A DNA stretch of 64,000 nucleotides from Oceanicola granulosus HTCC2516 (GCF_000153305.1 NZ_CH724108.1:622632-686631); one strand, 5' to 3'; numbered from the stretch's first letter, positions 38,696-47,896 are shown. The notes: generated from the letters alone by a model not told the origin. A program made the numbers and translations.

Positions 38696-39484
38696 ATGTC
38701 CGCCGATCTGTCGCCCATCGACAAGGCCAAGTTCGCCGCCGCCCGGCGCGCCACCGACTACGTCGAGGACGGGATGCGCGTCGGCCTCGGGACCGGCTCG
38801 ACGGCGGCGTGGCTGGTGAAGTGCCTCGGCGAGATGGTGCGCGAGGACGGGCTGCGCCTGACCGGCGTGCCGACCTCGAGCCGCACCGCAGCGCTGGCGC
38901 GCGAGGTGGGGATCAAGGTGGTCTCGCTCGACGAGGCCAGGTGGCTGGACCTGACCATCGACGGGGCCGACGAGTACGATTCCAACCTCAACCTCATAAA
39001 GGGCGGCGGCGGCGCGCTGCTGCAGGAGAAGATCGTCGCCACCGCCTCCGACCAGATGGTGGTGATCGCCGACATCTCCAAGCAGGTGGACACGCTCGGG
39101 GCGTTCCCGCTGCCCGTCGAGGTGATCCCCTTCGGCTGGCAGACGACGAAGGTGCTGATCGAGGAGACGCTGATCGGCCTCGACGTGCTCGGCCGCGACA
39201 CCTCGCTGCGGCTCAACGGCGAGCGGCCCTACGTCACCGACGAGGGCAACTACATCCTCGACCTCCACCTCAACCGGATCGGCAATGCCCGCCAGCTGTC
39301 GCTGGTGCTCAACCAGATTCCCGGGGTGGTGGAGAACGGCCTGTTCATCGACGTCTGCGACGCGGTGGTGATCGGCTACGGCGACGGCCGGGTCGAGGTG
39401 CGCGACATCAACGAGGGCACCGTCGAGGAGAGCCGCATCGACTTCCTCGAGACGGAGAACCTGTTCACCGACCTGGCCGACTGA
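38696..39484 (+). CDS. rpiA: Ribose-5-phosphate isomerase A
   Basis: A 262-residue enzyme of the pentose phosphate pathway that interconverts ribose-5-P and ribulose-5-P. Conserved motifs: GLGTGSTAAWLVKCL near residue 30, VPTSSRT near 58, LDLTIDGADEYDSNLNLIKG near 83 with catalytic Asp, and GGGGALLQEKIVA near 101. GGAG (38683-38686) precedes ATG 38696 at a normal distance. Length is usual. Confidence 0.97.
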   Translation: MSADLSPIDKAKFAAARRATDYVEDGMRVGLGTGSTAAWLVKCLGEMVREDGLRLTGVPTSSRTAALAREVGIKVVSLDEARWLDLTIDGADEYDSNLNLIKGGGGALLQEKIVATASDQMVVIADISKQVDTLGAFPLPVEVIPFGWQTTKVLIEETLIGLDVLGRDTSLRLNGERPYVTDEGNYILDLHLNRIGNARQLSLVLNQIPGVVENGLFIDVCDAVVIGYGDGRVEVRDINEGTVEESRIDFLETENLFTDLAD

Positions 39485-39496
39485 GGCGGGGGCGGG

Positions 39497-39520
39497 GCCG
39501 GGCTGAAGCCCGGCCTACGG
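39497..39520 (-). repeat. REP palindrome, copy 3
   Basis: The same GTAG-footed palindrome, 12 bp after the rpiA stop, in minus orientation. Confidence 0.85.
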
Positions 39521-39607
39521 GGCGTGCGGGGCGGCTCGGGGGGTGTTGTGCTGGCCTCTGCGGTCGGGCTGTGGGATAGACCCGGGGAAACGACAAGCGA
39601 GGCGACG

Positions 39608-40972
39608 ATGGGCGACTACGACTACGATTTGTTCGTGATCGGCGGCGGCTCGGGCGGCGTGCGCGCCGCGCGGCAGGCGGCGGCGACGGGGGCGCGCGTG
39701 GGGCTGGCGGAGTCCAGCCGGATGGGCGGCACCTGCGTGATCCGCGGCTGCGTGCCCAAGAAGCTGATGGTCTTCGCCTCCGGCTACCGCGAACTCGTCG
39801 AGGACGCCAAGGGCTACGGCTGGGAGATCGACGAGGGCCGCTTCGACTGGCCCGCCTTCCGTCAGAGCCTGCACGGCGAGCTCGACCGGCTCGAGGGCGT
39901 CTACCGCAAGCTGCTCGACAACAGCGGCGTCGAGATCCACGACACCCACGCGTCGCTCGAGGACGGCCATACCGTGCGCCTCGAGAGCGGCGGCACGAAG
40001 AGCGCCAGGGTGATCCTGATCGCCACCGGCGGCCGCCCGGTGCGGCCCGCGCAGCTCGGCGACGCCGAGCACGGGCTGGTGAGCGACGACATCTTCGACC
40101 TCGAGGAGCTGCCGAAGGAGCTGCTGATTCTCGGCGGCGGCTACATCGCCTGCGAGTTCGCCTGCATCCTCAACGGGCTCGGCGTGAAGGTCAGCCAGTT
40201 CTATCGCGGCGCGCAAATCCTGCGCGGCTTCGACGAGGAGGCGCGCGGGCTGATCGCCGAGAGCATGAAGGAGCACGGCATCGACCTCCACGTCGGCACC
40301 AACATCGTCGAGATGGACAGGACCGGCGACGGGCGCACCTGGGTGAAGGCGACCAACGGCGCCGAGCACGAGTTCGACGCGGTGCTGTTCGCCACCGGCC
40401 GCGCGCCCAACACCGAGACCCTCAACCTCGCCGCCGCCGGCATCGAGACGGGACGGCGCGGCCAGATCGTGGTGGACGAGTACAGCGCCACGTCCTGCCC
40501 CTCGGTCTACGCCATCGGCGACGTGACCGACCGGCTGCAGCTCACCCCGGTGGCGATCCGCGAGGGCATGGCCTTCGTCGACACCGTCTTCCGCGACAAG
40601 CCGACGCCGGTGGACCACGAGCTGGTGCCCTCGGCCGTCTTCACCCAGCCCGAGCTCGGCACCATCGGCATGACCGAGGAGCAGGCGCGCGACCTCGAGC
40701 CGGTGGAGGTCTACTGCACCTCGTTCCGGCCGATGCAGACCGCCTTCATCGGCCGGCCCGACCGGGTGCTGATGAAGCTGATCGTGAGCCGGGCGACGCG
40801 GCGTATCCTCGGCTGCCACATCGTCGCACCCGAGGCGGGCGAGATGATCCAGCTCGCCGGGATCGCGATCAAGATGGGCGCGACGAAAGAGGATTTCGAC
40901 CGAACCGTGGCGGTTCACCCGACCATGGCCGAAGAGATCGTGACCATGCGCGAGCCGGTGCGCGCTGGTTGA
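39608..40972 (+). CDS. gor: Glutathione-disulfide reductase
   Basis: A 454-residue FAD enzyme that reduces glutathione disulfide with NADPH. The FAD loop GGGSGGVRAARQAA is at about 12-25, the redox disulfide is in GGTCVIRGCVPKKL near 42-55, the NADPH loop is ILGGGYIACEFACIL near 178, and the C-terminal active site is FDRTVAVHPTMAEE near 433. The start ATG 39608 begins the conserved sequence (MGDYDYDLFVIGG). Confidence 0.95.
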   Translation: MGDYDYDLFVIGGGSGGVRAARQAAATGARVGLAESSRMGGTCVIRGCVPKKLMVFASGYRELVEDAKGYGWEIDEGRFDWPAFRQSLHGELDRLEGVYRKLLDNSGVEIHDTHASLEDGHTVRLESGGTKSARVILIATGGRPVRPAQLGDAEHGLVSDDIFDLEELPKELLILGGGYIACEFACILNGLGVKVSQFYRGAQILRGFDEEARGLIAESMKEHGIDLHVGTNIVEMDRTGDGRTWVKATNGAEHEFDAVLFATGRAPNTETLNLAAAGIETGRRGQIVVDEYSATSCPSVYAIGDVTDRLQLTPVAIREGMAFVDTVFRDKPTPVDHELVPSAVFTQPELGTIGMTEEQARDLEPVEVYCTSFRPMQTAFIGRPDRVLMKLIVSRATRRILGCHIVAPEAGEMIQLAGIAIKMGATKEDFDRTVAVHPTMAEEIVTMREPVRAG

Positions 40973-41043
40973 AACGGCCCCCTTGGGCCACAATGTGATG
41001 AACGGGCGCCGCAAGGCGTGTTGGATAGGGAAGCGACAGCCAC

Positions 41044-42231
41044 ATGGCAGGCAACAACGGTGGCCCCTGGGGGGGCGGCGGAGGCAACCGCGGGTCGGGC
41101 AACGGCAGCAACGGCAACGGCAATGACGACGACCGGCGTCCGGCGCCGGGGCGTCGTCCCGGCGAAGGGATGCCCGAGATCGACGAACTGATGAACCGGG
41201 GCCGCGAGCAGCTGCGGGTGCTCATGGGCGGCCGGGGCCCGCGCGGCCCGGTCAACGGCGGCGGCGGGGGCGGCGGTAATGCCGGCCCGATGCTGACGCG
41301 CAGCACGCTGATCATCGCGGCGCTCGCCGCGGTCGGCCTGTGGCTCGTCGCCTCGTTCTACACGGTCAAGCCGGAGGAGCGCTCCGTCGAGCTGTTCCTC
41401 GGCCGCTACAGCGCCACCGGCGAGCCGGGCCTCAACTTCGCGCCCTGGCCGGTCGTGCATGCCGAGGTCATCCCGGTCACGCGCGAACAGACGATCGACA
41501 TCGGCACCTCGCGCTCGGGGCAGGATGCGGGCCTGATGCTGACGGGCGACGAGAACATCGTCGACATCGACTTCCAGGTGGTCTGGAACATCACCGATCC
41601 GGCGCAGTACCTGTTCAACCTCGCCGACCCGCCCGCCACCATCGAGGCGGTCGCGGAATCGGCGATGCGCGAGATCATCGCCCAGAGCCAGCTCGCCCCG
41701 ATCCTCAACCGCGACCGCGGTCCGATCGCCGACCGGCTCAAGGACCTGATCCAGACGACGCTCGACAGCTACGATTCCGGTGTCAACATCGTCCGCATCA
41801 ACTTCGACAAGGCCGACCCGCCCGAGGCCGTCATCGCCTCGTTCCGCCGGGTGCAGGACGCCGAGCAGGAGCGCGACCGGCTGCAGAACGTCGCCGACGC
41901 CTACGCCAACCGGGTGCTCGCGGAGGCCCGTGGTGAGGCGGCGCAGCTGCTCGAGGAGGCCGAAGGCTACCGGGCGCGCGTCGTCAACGAGGCGCAGGGT
42001 GAGGCGAGCCGCTTCTCCGCGGTGCTGCAGGAATACGCCTCCGCTCCCGAGGTGACGCGCAAGCGGCTCTACCTCGAGACGATGGAACAGGTGCTCGGCG
42101 GGACCGACATCATCCTGCTCGACGAGCAGTCCGGCAGCCAGGGCGTCGTGCCCTACCTGCCGCTCGACCAGGTGCGCCGCCCGCAAGCGGGCTCCGCCGC
42201 CGCCACCGCGACCGAAGGGGCGAACAACTGA
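41044..42231 (+). CDS. hflK: FtsH protease modulator HflK
   Basis: A 395-residue band-7/SPFH membrane protein. It has a Gly/Asn-rich cytoplasmic N-terminus (residues 2-85), one membrane helix near 90-107 (LIIAALAAVGLWLVASFY), then the SPFH domain (TVKPEERSVELFLGRY) and a coiled coil rich in Ala/Glu (YANRVLAEARGEAAQLLEEA). With HflC it surrounds FtsH and restrains its protease action. The stop shares a base with the hflC ATG. Confidence 0.95.
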   Translation: MAGNNGGPWGGGGGNRGSGNGSNGNGNDDDRRPAPGRRPGEGMPEIDELMNRGREQLRVLMGGRGPRGPVNGGGGGGGNAGPMLTRSTLIIAALAAVGLWLVASFYTVKPEERSVELFLGRYSATGEPGLNFAPWPVVHAEVIPVTREQTIDIGTSRSGQDAGLMLTGDENIVDIDFQVVWNITDPAQYLFNLADPPATIEAVAESAMREIIAQSQLAPILNRDRGPIADRLKDLIQTTLDSYDSGVNIVRINFDKADPPEAVIASFRRVQDAEQERDRLQNVADAYANRVLAEARGEAAQLLEEAEGYRARVVNEAQGEASRFSAVLQEYASAPEVTRKRLYLETMEQVLGGTDIILLDEQSGSQGVVPYLPLDQVRRPQAGSAAATATEGANN

Positions 42232-43307
42232 TGCGCAAGACAACCTTTCTCCTGCCGATCCTCGTGATCGCCATCATCGCGATCGCCTCGTCGGTGTTCA
42301 TCGTCGACGAACGCCAGCGCGCCCTGGTGCTGCAGTTTGGCCGCGTCGTCGACGTGAAGGCGCAGCCCGGGCTGGCCTTCAAGCTGCCGCTGATCCAGGA
42401 GGTCGTGCGCTACGACGACCGGATCCTGTCGCGCGACGTCGACCCGCTCGAGGTCACGCCGCTCGACGACCGCCGGCTCGTGGTCGACGCCTTCGCGCGC
42501 TACCGCATCACCGACGTGCGCCAGTTCCGGCAAGCCGTCGGCGCGGGCGGCGAGGAGGCGGCGGCGCGCCGACTCGACGGCATCCTGCGCGACGAGCTGC
42601 GCGCGGTGCTCGGCCAGGTGACCTCCAACGACATCCTGTCCACGGACCGGGCCGAGCTGATGCTGCGCATCAGAAACGGCGCGATCGAGGAGGCCAACGC
42701 GCTGGGCCTGACGATCATCGACGTGCGCCTCAAGCGTACCGACCTGCCGCCGGCCAACCTCAACGCCACCTTCGAGCGGATGATCGCGGAGCGCGAGCGC
42801 GAGGCGGCCGACGAGATCGCGCGTGGTAACGAGGCCGCGCAGCGGACGCGGGCGACCGCCGACCGGACCGTGGTCGAGCTCGTCTCCGACTCCGCCCGCC
42901 AGGCCGAGATCACCCGTGGTGAGGCCGACGCCGACCGCAACCGGATCTTCGCCGAGGCGTTCGGAGCCGACCCGGAGTTCTTCGAGTTCTACCGCTCGAT
43001 GACCGCCTACCAGCGGGCGCTCCAGCAGGGCAACGCGCGCATGGTGATGTCGCCCGACAGCGAGTTCTTCACCTACCTGCGCTCGGACAACCCGTTCAGC
43101 ATCGAGGCCACCGACGTGCCCGCCGCGGCCGTCGACGGCGATGTGGCCGACGACGATGTCGGCCCGGCCGAGGAGCCGGCGCTCGACGCGCCGAGCCCGG
43201 AGGAGGTCGAGGAGGCCGTCACCGACGACGCGGCCGACGCCGACACCGACGTGACCGAAGCGCCGGGCGGTCCGGTGGCCGAAGAGGTGGAAGAGACCGA
43301 CGGCTGA
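42231..43307 (+). CDS. hflC: FtsH protease modulator HflC
   Basis: A 358-residue SPFH protein with an N-terminal membrane helix (LLPILVIAIIAIASSVFIV) and band-7 domain (DERQRALVLQFGRVVDVK-like). The family-typical ADRTVVELVSDSARQAEI and YRSMTAYQRALQ segments follow. The last 65 residues are an acidic, Ala/Asp/Glu-rich tail not typical of E. coli HflC. It is coupled to hflK upstream and to the DUF2065 gene downstream. Confidence 0.95.
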   Translation: MRKTTFLLPILVIAIIAIASSVFIVDERQRALVLQFGRVVDVKAQPGLAFKLPLIQEVVRYDDRILSRDVDPLEVTPLDDRRLVVDAFARYRITDVRQFRQAVGAGGEEAAARRLDGILRDELRAVLGQVTSNDILSTDRAELMLRIRNGAIEEANALGLTIIDVRLKRTDLPPANLNATFERMIAEREREAADEIARGNEAAQRTRATADRTVVELVSDSARQAEITRGEADADRNRIFAEAFGADPEFFEFYRSMTAYQRALQQGNARMVMSPDSEFFTYLRSDNPFSIEATDVPAAAVDGDVADDDVGPAEEPALDAPSPEEVEEAVTDDAADADTDVTEAPGGPVAEEVEETDG

Positions 43308-43489
43308 TGCAGACGGTCCTGACGGCCCTCGGGCTTCTGATCTTCGTGGAGGGGCTGGTGTACGCACTGGCCCCTTCGCTCGTCGAGCGGATGCTCGAGG
43401 CGCTGCGCGCCATGCCGCTCGAGCAGCGCCGCCTGTTCGGGCTGGGCGCGATGGCGGCCGGCCTGGTGGTGATCTGGGCGGCCTCGTAA
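43307..43489 (+). CDS. DUF2065 small membrane protein
   Basis: A 60-residue protein with two hydrophobic helices (about 2-20 and 42-58) and the DUF2065 segment LAPSLVERMLEALRAMP. It is usually found after hflKC. A degP-type protease gene often follows in relatives but is absent here. Its TAA stop lies within the first REP of a REP cluster. Confidence 0.88.
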   Translation: MQTVLTALGLLIFVEGLVYALAPSLVERMLEALRAMPLEQRRLFGLGAMAAGLVVIWAAS

Positions 43490-43557
43490 GCCGGGCTTCA
43501 GCCCGGCTGCCGTGTATCGGGAAGTGTCCCTGTAGGCCGGGCTTCAGCCCGGCTGCC
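43486..43557 (+). repeat. REP cluster, copies 4 and 5 (and a partial copy to about 43590)
   Basis: Two head-to-tail copies: 43486-43512 and 43532-43557, each with GCCGGGCTTCAGCCCGGC followed by TGCC. The second has the GTAG foot; in the first the foot is GTAA because it is the stop codon of the DUF2065 gene. A degenerate third copy starts near 43567. Confidence 0.85.
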
Positions 43558-43588
43558 GTCCGAGGGAAGCCGGGCTGCCGCCCGCGCT

Positions 43589-44131
43589 TCAGGCGTCCCG
43601 CCACGCCCCCGGCGCCAGCCCCTCCAGCGTCCAGTCTCCCACGCGCCAGCGCACCAGGCGCAGGACGGGAAAGCCGATCGCGGCGCACATGCGGCGGACC
43701 TGGCGGTTGCGGCCCTCGGTGATCGTCACCTCGACCCAGCGGTCGGGGACGGACTTGCGGAAGCGCACCGGCGGGTCGCGCTCCCAGAGGGCAGGGGGCT
43801 CGATCAGGCGCGCGACGGCGGGGCGGGTGGGGCCGTCCTTCAGCTCGAGGCCCCGGCGCAGCGGCGCGAGGGCGTCGTCGTCCGGGTCGCCCTCCACCTG
43901 CGCGAGGTAGACCTTCTCGGTGCGCGCCTTCGGCGAGGCGATGCGGGCCTGCAGCCTGCCGTCGTCGGTCAGCACCAGCAGCCCCTCGCTGTCACGGTCG
44001 AGCCGCCCGGCGGGATAGACCGCCGGCACGTCGACGTAGCGCGACAGGGTCGGCCGCTCGGTGGGGCTCCTCGTGTCGGTGAATTGCGACAGCACCCCGA
44101 AAGGCTTGTTGAACAGGATCACGCGGGCCAT
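43589..44131 (-). CDS. Pseudouridine synthase, RsuA/RluE family
   Basis: A 180-residue enzyme that isomerises uridine in rRNA. The catalytic Asp lies in [20 protein letters not shown] near residue 45, and the C-terminal signature is [26 protein letters not shown] near 140-165. The short form without an S4 domain and the start [15 protein letters not shown] match RluE, which modifies 23S rRNA U2457. Substrate is inferred from family. Confidence 0.92.
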   Translation of the reverse strand: MARVILFNKPFGVLSQFTDTRSPTERPTLSRYVDVPAVYPAGRLDRDSEGLLVLTDDGRLQARIASPKARTEKVYLAQVEGDPDDDALAPLRRGLELKDGPTRPAVARLIEPPALWERDPPVRFRKSVPDRWVEVTITEGRNRQVRRMCAAIGFPVLRLVRWRVGDWTLEGLAPGAWRDA

Positions 44132-44174
44132 GAAAAACCCTTACCGGCTGGGGGCTTGCCGCGCCACGGCAAAG

Positions 44175-44196
44175 AATTTTCGCGGCCGCGGAAATT
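44175..44196. promoter_or_regulatory. Palindrome upstream of the ornithine decarboxylase leader
   Basis: AATTTTCGCGG and CCGCGGAAATT form an inverted repeat with one mismatch in eleven pairs. It lies in an AT-richer patch before the leader RNA and could be a regulator site or overlap the promoter. Confidence 0.4.
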
Positions 44197-44201
44197 TCTC
44201 T

Positions 44202-44376
44202 TGAAACGACTCGCCATCTGCATCACATGCGCCTCCACAGACGCCAACGCACGCGCCTCTGGCCACGTCCGGTGAACGAGCTTAGCGAGCTCACCAGGCT
44301 CCCCGGCACGCGTTATGCAGCGACGGTAACGTCTCCCTTGGAACTGAGCGGTCATAGCTGGCCGGGTCTATTGGAG
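44202..44376 (+). ncRNA. Structured leader of the ornithine decarboxylase gene (speF-motif candidate)
   Basis: The 175 bases before the decarboxylase fold into nested stems: CGTTA (44311-44315) with TAACG (44327-44331), enclosed by CCCGGC (44302-44307) with GCCGGG (44361-44366). A regulatory RNA, the speF motif, is known upstream of ornithine decarboxylase genes in alphaproteobacteria, and this has the right place and size. An Arg-rich frame (MRLHRRQRTRLWPRP) opens at ATG 44227 and runs in frame into the decarboxylase. No covariance test was done. Confidence 0.55.
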
Positions 44377-44382
44377 ATGACC

Positions 44383-45561
44383 ATGACACTGCATAACGCG
44401 CAACAGCGCGATCCTCGTCTTGTCCCCGCCCCCTTCGGCTCGCGCCTCGACACCTACATCGCGCTGAGCGACTTCGACCGCCCGACCCTGGTCGTCGACC
44501 TCGACCGCGTCGAGCAGCAGTACCGCGCGCTCTCCGCCGGGCTCGGCCGCGCCACGATCCACTACGCCGTGAAGGCCAACCCCGCCGAGGAGGTCATCGC
44601 CCGCCTCGTCGCGCTCGGCTCGCACTTCGACGCCGCCTCGCGCGGCGAGATCGCCCTCTGCCTCGCGCAGGGCGCACGCCCGCGCGACATCTCCTTCGGC
44701 AACACGATCAAGAAGCCCTCCGACATCGCCTGGGCCTGGGACCGCGGTATCACGCTGTTCGCCGCCGATTCCGAGGAAGAGCTCGAGAAGATCGCCGAGC
44801 ACGCCCCCGGCGCCCGCGTCTACATCCGCCTGATCGTGGAGACCTCCGAGGCCGACTGGCCGCTGACCCGCAAGTTCGGCTGCGACGCCTCCAAGGCGCT
44901 CGAGCTGCTAGACTACGCCACCGACCTGTCGCTCGAGCCGGTCGGCTTCTCGTTCCACGTCGGCTCGCAGACCCGCCGCGCCGAGATGTGGATCCCCGCG
45001 CTCGACGCCCTCGCCGCCACCTGGCGCGCGGCGCAGGCGGCGGGACACGAGCTCAGCGTGCTCAACATCGGCGGCGGCTTCCCGGCGTTCTACGGCGAGG
45101 AGATCGAGGCCCCCGAGGCCTATGCCCGCGCGGTGATGGGGTTGGTGACCGAGCGCTTCGGGGAGGTCGCCCACATCATGGCCGAGCCGGGCCGCGGCAT
45201 GGTCGCCGAGGCCGGCACCATCGTCGCCGAGACGATGCTGGTGAGTCGCAAGTCCGACCGCGACGTGCACCGCTGGGTCTATCTCGACATCGGCCGCTTC
45301 TCGGGCCTCGCGGAGACCGAGGGCGAGGCGATTCGCTACCAGCTCGAGACCGGCCGCGACCACGAGGCGATGGGCCCCTGCATCCTCGCCGGCCCGTCCT
45401 GCGACAGCGCCGACGTGCTCTACGAGAAGCGCCCGGTGATGCTGCCGCTCGGCCTGAAATCCGGCGACCGCGTGCTGATCCGCAACACCGGCGCCTACAC
45501 CTCGACCTACTCCTCGGTCGGCTTCAACGGCTTCCCGCCGCTCGACGTCGTCTGCATCTGA
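44383..45561 (+). CDS. Ornithine (or lysine) decarboxylase, fold type III
   Basis: A 392-residue PLP enzyme of the alanine racemase-like fold that makes putrescine (or cadaverine). The PLP lysine is in IHYAVKANPAEEVIARL near residue 63, SFGNTIKKPSDIAWA follows near 103, GGGFPAFYGEEIEAP near 227 binds phosphate, and CDSADVLYEKRPVML near 340 holds the catalytic Cys-Asp pair of eukaryotic-type ODCs. ATG 44383 is preferred to ATG 44377 because GGAG lies six bases before it. The structured leader suggests polyamine or arginine control. Confidence 0.92.
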   Translation: MTLHNAQQRDPRLVPAPFGSRLDTYIALSDFDRPTLVVDLDRVEQQYRALSAGLGRATIHYAVKANPAEEVIARLVALGSHFDAASRGEIALCLAQGARPRDISFGNTIKKPSDIAWAWDRGITLFAADSEEELEKIAEHAPGARVYIRLIVETSEADWPLTRKFGCDASKALELLDYATDLSLEPVGFSFHVGSQTRRAEMWIPALDALAATWRAAQAAGHELSVLNIGGGFPAFYGEEIEAPEAYARAVMGLVTERFGEVAHIMAEPGRGMVAEAGTIVAETMLVSRKSDRDVHRWVYLDIGRFSGLAETEGEAIRYQLETGRDHEAMGPCILAGPSCDSADVLYEKRPVMLPLGLKSGDRVLIRNTGAYTSTYSSVGFNGFPPLDVVCI

Positions 45562-45568
45562 CCGCTCC

Positions 45569-45600
45569 GCGGCGCACGATGGTATACCATAGTGCGCCGC
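45569..45600. promoter_or_regulatory. 32-bp near-perfect palindrome after the decarboxylase gene
   Basis: Outer arms GCGGCGCAC (45569-45577) and GTGCGCCGC (45592-45600) enclose the perfect core ATGGTATACCAT (45579-45590), with a single mismatched pair. No T tract follows, so a protein operator or RNA hairpin are both possible. The core TGGTATACCA is typical of GntR-type sites. Confidence 0.6.
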
Positions 45601-45679
45601 TAAACCCTTGGCGAGATGCGAGAAATCCGTTCCCATAGCGCCGCCTTCGCCCTAGTCTCGGGCGGCAGGAGGGCGGTGC

Positions 45680-46945
45680 ATGATCGATCACCCGCAGCGC
45701 TACGCGATGGCCAACGAGCTTCACGCCCGGCCATTTCCCGTGCTCGAAGCGCCCGCGCGGGCGGCCTACCTGGCGCTGAAGCCGGCCGAGGGCACGGCGC
45801 GCGATCTAGCCGCCGAGCGCGCCCACCTCATCGACCTGCTCGACCGATTCGACGCGCCGCACCCGCAGCCCGGCGCGACCCACTGGTTCGGGCGGATCGG
45901 GCGGCACTGGCTCAAGTGGGAGAGCCACACCGAGTTCGTCACCTTCCTCGTCTTCGGCCCCGGCCTCGACGGGCGCCCGTTCGATCCGGCCGAGTTCGGT
46001 GTCTTCCCCGCCGCCTGGCTCGAGGCCGCGCCGGGGGTGCGGGTGACGTCGGCGCTGATCCGGGTGGCGCAGGAGACCGACGACGAGGCCATCGCCGCGA
46101 CCTGCGGCGCGTGGTTCGAGGCCGAGAGCCTGGCGCTGTCGCGGGTGCTCGACGACGAGCTCGTCGTCGCCGCCGACTTCCGCATTGATCCCGCCGGCCA
46201 CATGCGCCTCGCCGTCTTCGCCCGCCCCGGCACCGGGCCGGCGCGGATCGGGCGGGTGGTGCAGCGGCTCTGCGAGATCGAGACCTACAAGGCGCTGTCG
46301 ATGCTCGGCCTGTTCCAGGCGCGCGCCCTCGGCCCCGCGCTCGACGGGCTGGAGGCGCGGCTGACGCGGCTGGTGGCGGGCCTGGGCGGCAGCACGGCGA
46401 GCGCGGAGGAGACGCTGAAGGCGTTGCTGGCGATCTCCGGCGAGCTCGAGGACATGGCCGCCCGCTCGTCGTTCCGCTTCGGCGCGACGGGGGCCTACGC
46501 CCAGATCGTCGGGCAGCGCATCGACGTGCTGCACGAGCAGCGCTTCCTCGGGCGGCAGACCTTCGGCGAGTTCATGATGCGTCGCTACGACCCGGCGATG
46601 CGCACCGTGCGCGCCACCGAGCGCCGCCTCGCCACGATGGCCGAGCGGGCGCTCCGGGCGGGCGACCTGCTGCGCACCCGGGTCGACGTGGAGCGCTCGG
46701 CGGAGAACCAGGCGCTGCTGGCGTCGATGGACCGGCGCGCCGACCTGCAGCTCAGGCTGCAGCACACTGTCGAGGGGCTGTCGGTGGTGGCGATCAGCTA
46801 CTACGCGGTCAACCTCGTGCTCTACCTCGCCGCGCCCTTCGCGGGCGTGCTCGGCAAGGGCGCGCTGGCGGCGCTGGTGACGCCGCCGGTGATCCTCGCG
46901 GTGTGGCTCGGCGTGCGCCGCATCCGGCGCCGCGTGGCGCACTAG
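45680..46945 (+). CDS. DUF3422 membrane protein
   Basis: A 421-residue protein of the DUF3422 family, with the typical start (MIDHPQRYAMANELHARPF), the HWFGRIGRHWLKWESHTEF segment near 74, and two C-terminal membrane helices (about 373-415) after a long helical domain. The membrane-anchored, mostly cytoplasmic layout resembles that of CorA-like or dynein-unrelated helical bundles, but function is unknown. GGAGG (45667-45671) precedes ATG 45680. Confidence 0.9.
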   Translation: MIDHPQRYAMANELHARPFPVLEAPARAAYLALKPAEGTARDLAAERAHLIDLLDRFDAPHPQPGATHWFGRIGRHWLKWESHTEFVTFLVFGPGLDGRPFDPAEFGVFPAAWLEAAPGVRVTSALIRVAQETDDEAIAATCGAWFEAESLALSRVLDDELVVAADFRIDPAGHMRLAVFARPGTGPARIGRVVQRLCEIETYKALSMLGLFQARALGPALDGLEARLTRLVAGLGGSTASAEETLKALLAISGELEDMAARSSFRFGATGAYAQIVGQRIDVLHEQRFLGRQTFGEFMMRRYDPAMRTVRATERRLATMAERALRAGDLLRTRVDVERSAENQALLASMDRRADLQLRLQHTVEGLSVVAISYYAVNLVLYLAAPFAGVLGKGALAALVTPPVILAVWLGVRRIRRRVAH

Positions 46946-46954
46946 CGGCGCGGC

Positions 46955-47896
46955 CTATCCGAGGCGGCCGATCCGCTCGACGAGCAGCGCATAGAAGCGC
47001 TCGGCGTCGATGTCGCCCATGAAGGTGGCGTTGGGGGCGCGGTCGGTGACGCGCCACCAGTCGGCGACGGTCATGCCCAGCGTGAGTTCCGAGCTGGTCT
47101 CGATCTCCACGTTGACGTGGCGGCCGGTCATCAGCGTCGGGTCGATCAGGTGGGCGATGACGCACGGGTCGTGCAGCGGCGCACCCTCGGCGCCGTACTT
47201 CTCCATGTCGAAGCGCTCGAAGAAGTCGGTCCAGGCGGCGACGCTGTCGCCGACCTTCGTCCCCATCGCCCGGAAGGCGTCGATGCGCGGCTTGGTGGTC
47301 AGCGCCTTGTGCGTCGTGTCGAGCGGCACCACCGTCAGCGGGATGCCGGAGTGGAAGACGATGTCGGCGGCCTCCGGGTCGACGTAGATGTTGAACTCGG
47401 CGGCCGGGGTGATGTTGCCGACCTCGAAGTAGGCGCCGCCCATCAGCACGATCTCCTGCACCCGCTCCGCGATCTCGGGGGCGCGCTGGAGCGCGGCGGC
47501 GATGTTGGTGAGGGGGCCGAGCGGGCAGAGCGTGACGCTGCCGGCGGGCTCGCGGCGCAGGGTTTCGGTGATGAAGTCGACGGCGTGCTGCGCCTGCAGC
47601 GGCATGGTCGGCTCGTCCATCGGCGGGCCGTCGAGGCCGGTCTTGCCGTGGACGTGCTCGGCGGTGACGAGCGGGCGCTCGAGTGGCGCGTCGCAGCCGG
47701 CGAAGACCTTCACATCGGGCCGCCCGGCCAGTTCGCAGACGATGCGCGCATTGCGCTCGGTGAGGGGCAGGGGGACGTTGCCGGCGACGGCGGTGATGCC
47801 GAGCAGGTCGACGTCCTCGGGGCTCGCCAGCGCGAGCAGGATGGCGACGGCGTCGTCCTGCCCGGGATCGGTGTCGATGATGATCTTGCGCGCCAT
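46955..47896 (-). CDS. Inosine-uridine preferring nucleoside hydrolase
   Basis: A 313-residue calcium-dependent hydrolase that splits nucleosides into base and ribose. The diagnostic N-terminus IIIDTDPGQDDAVAILLAL has the metal-binding Asp cluster; GITAVAGNVPL, LCPLGPLTNIAAALQ and LMGGAYFEVGNITPAAEFN with NIYVDPEAA are all present, with a C-terminal HDPCVIAHLI Asp ligand. ATG 47896 begins the conserved sequence. Purine or pyrimidine salvage is the likely role. Confidence 0.94.
   Translation of the reverse strand: MARKIIIDTDPGQDDAVAILLALASPEDVDLLGITAVAGNVPLPLTERNARIVCELAGRPDVKVFAGCDAPLERPLVTAEHVHGKTGLDGPPMDEPTMPLQAQHAVDFITETLRREPAGSVTLCPLGPLTNIAAALQRAPEIAERVQEIVLMGGAYFEVGNITPAAEFNIYVDPEAADIVFHSGIPLTVVPLDTTHKALTTKPRIDAFRAMGTKVGDSVAAWTDFFERFDMEKYGAEGAPLHDPCVIAHLIDPTLMTGRHVNVEIETSSELTLGMTVADWWRVTDRAPNATFMGDIDAERFYALLVERIGRLG

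Noticed and set aside
44227..44382. An N-terminal extension of ornithine decarboxylase to ATG 44227.
   Set aside because: There is no ribosome site there and the sequence overlaps the RNA stems; a site at the right distance precedes ATG 44383. The upstream frame is kept only as a possible leader signal.
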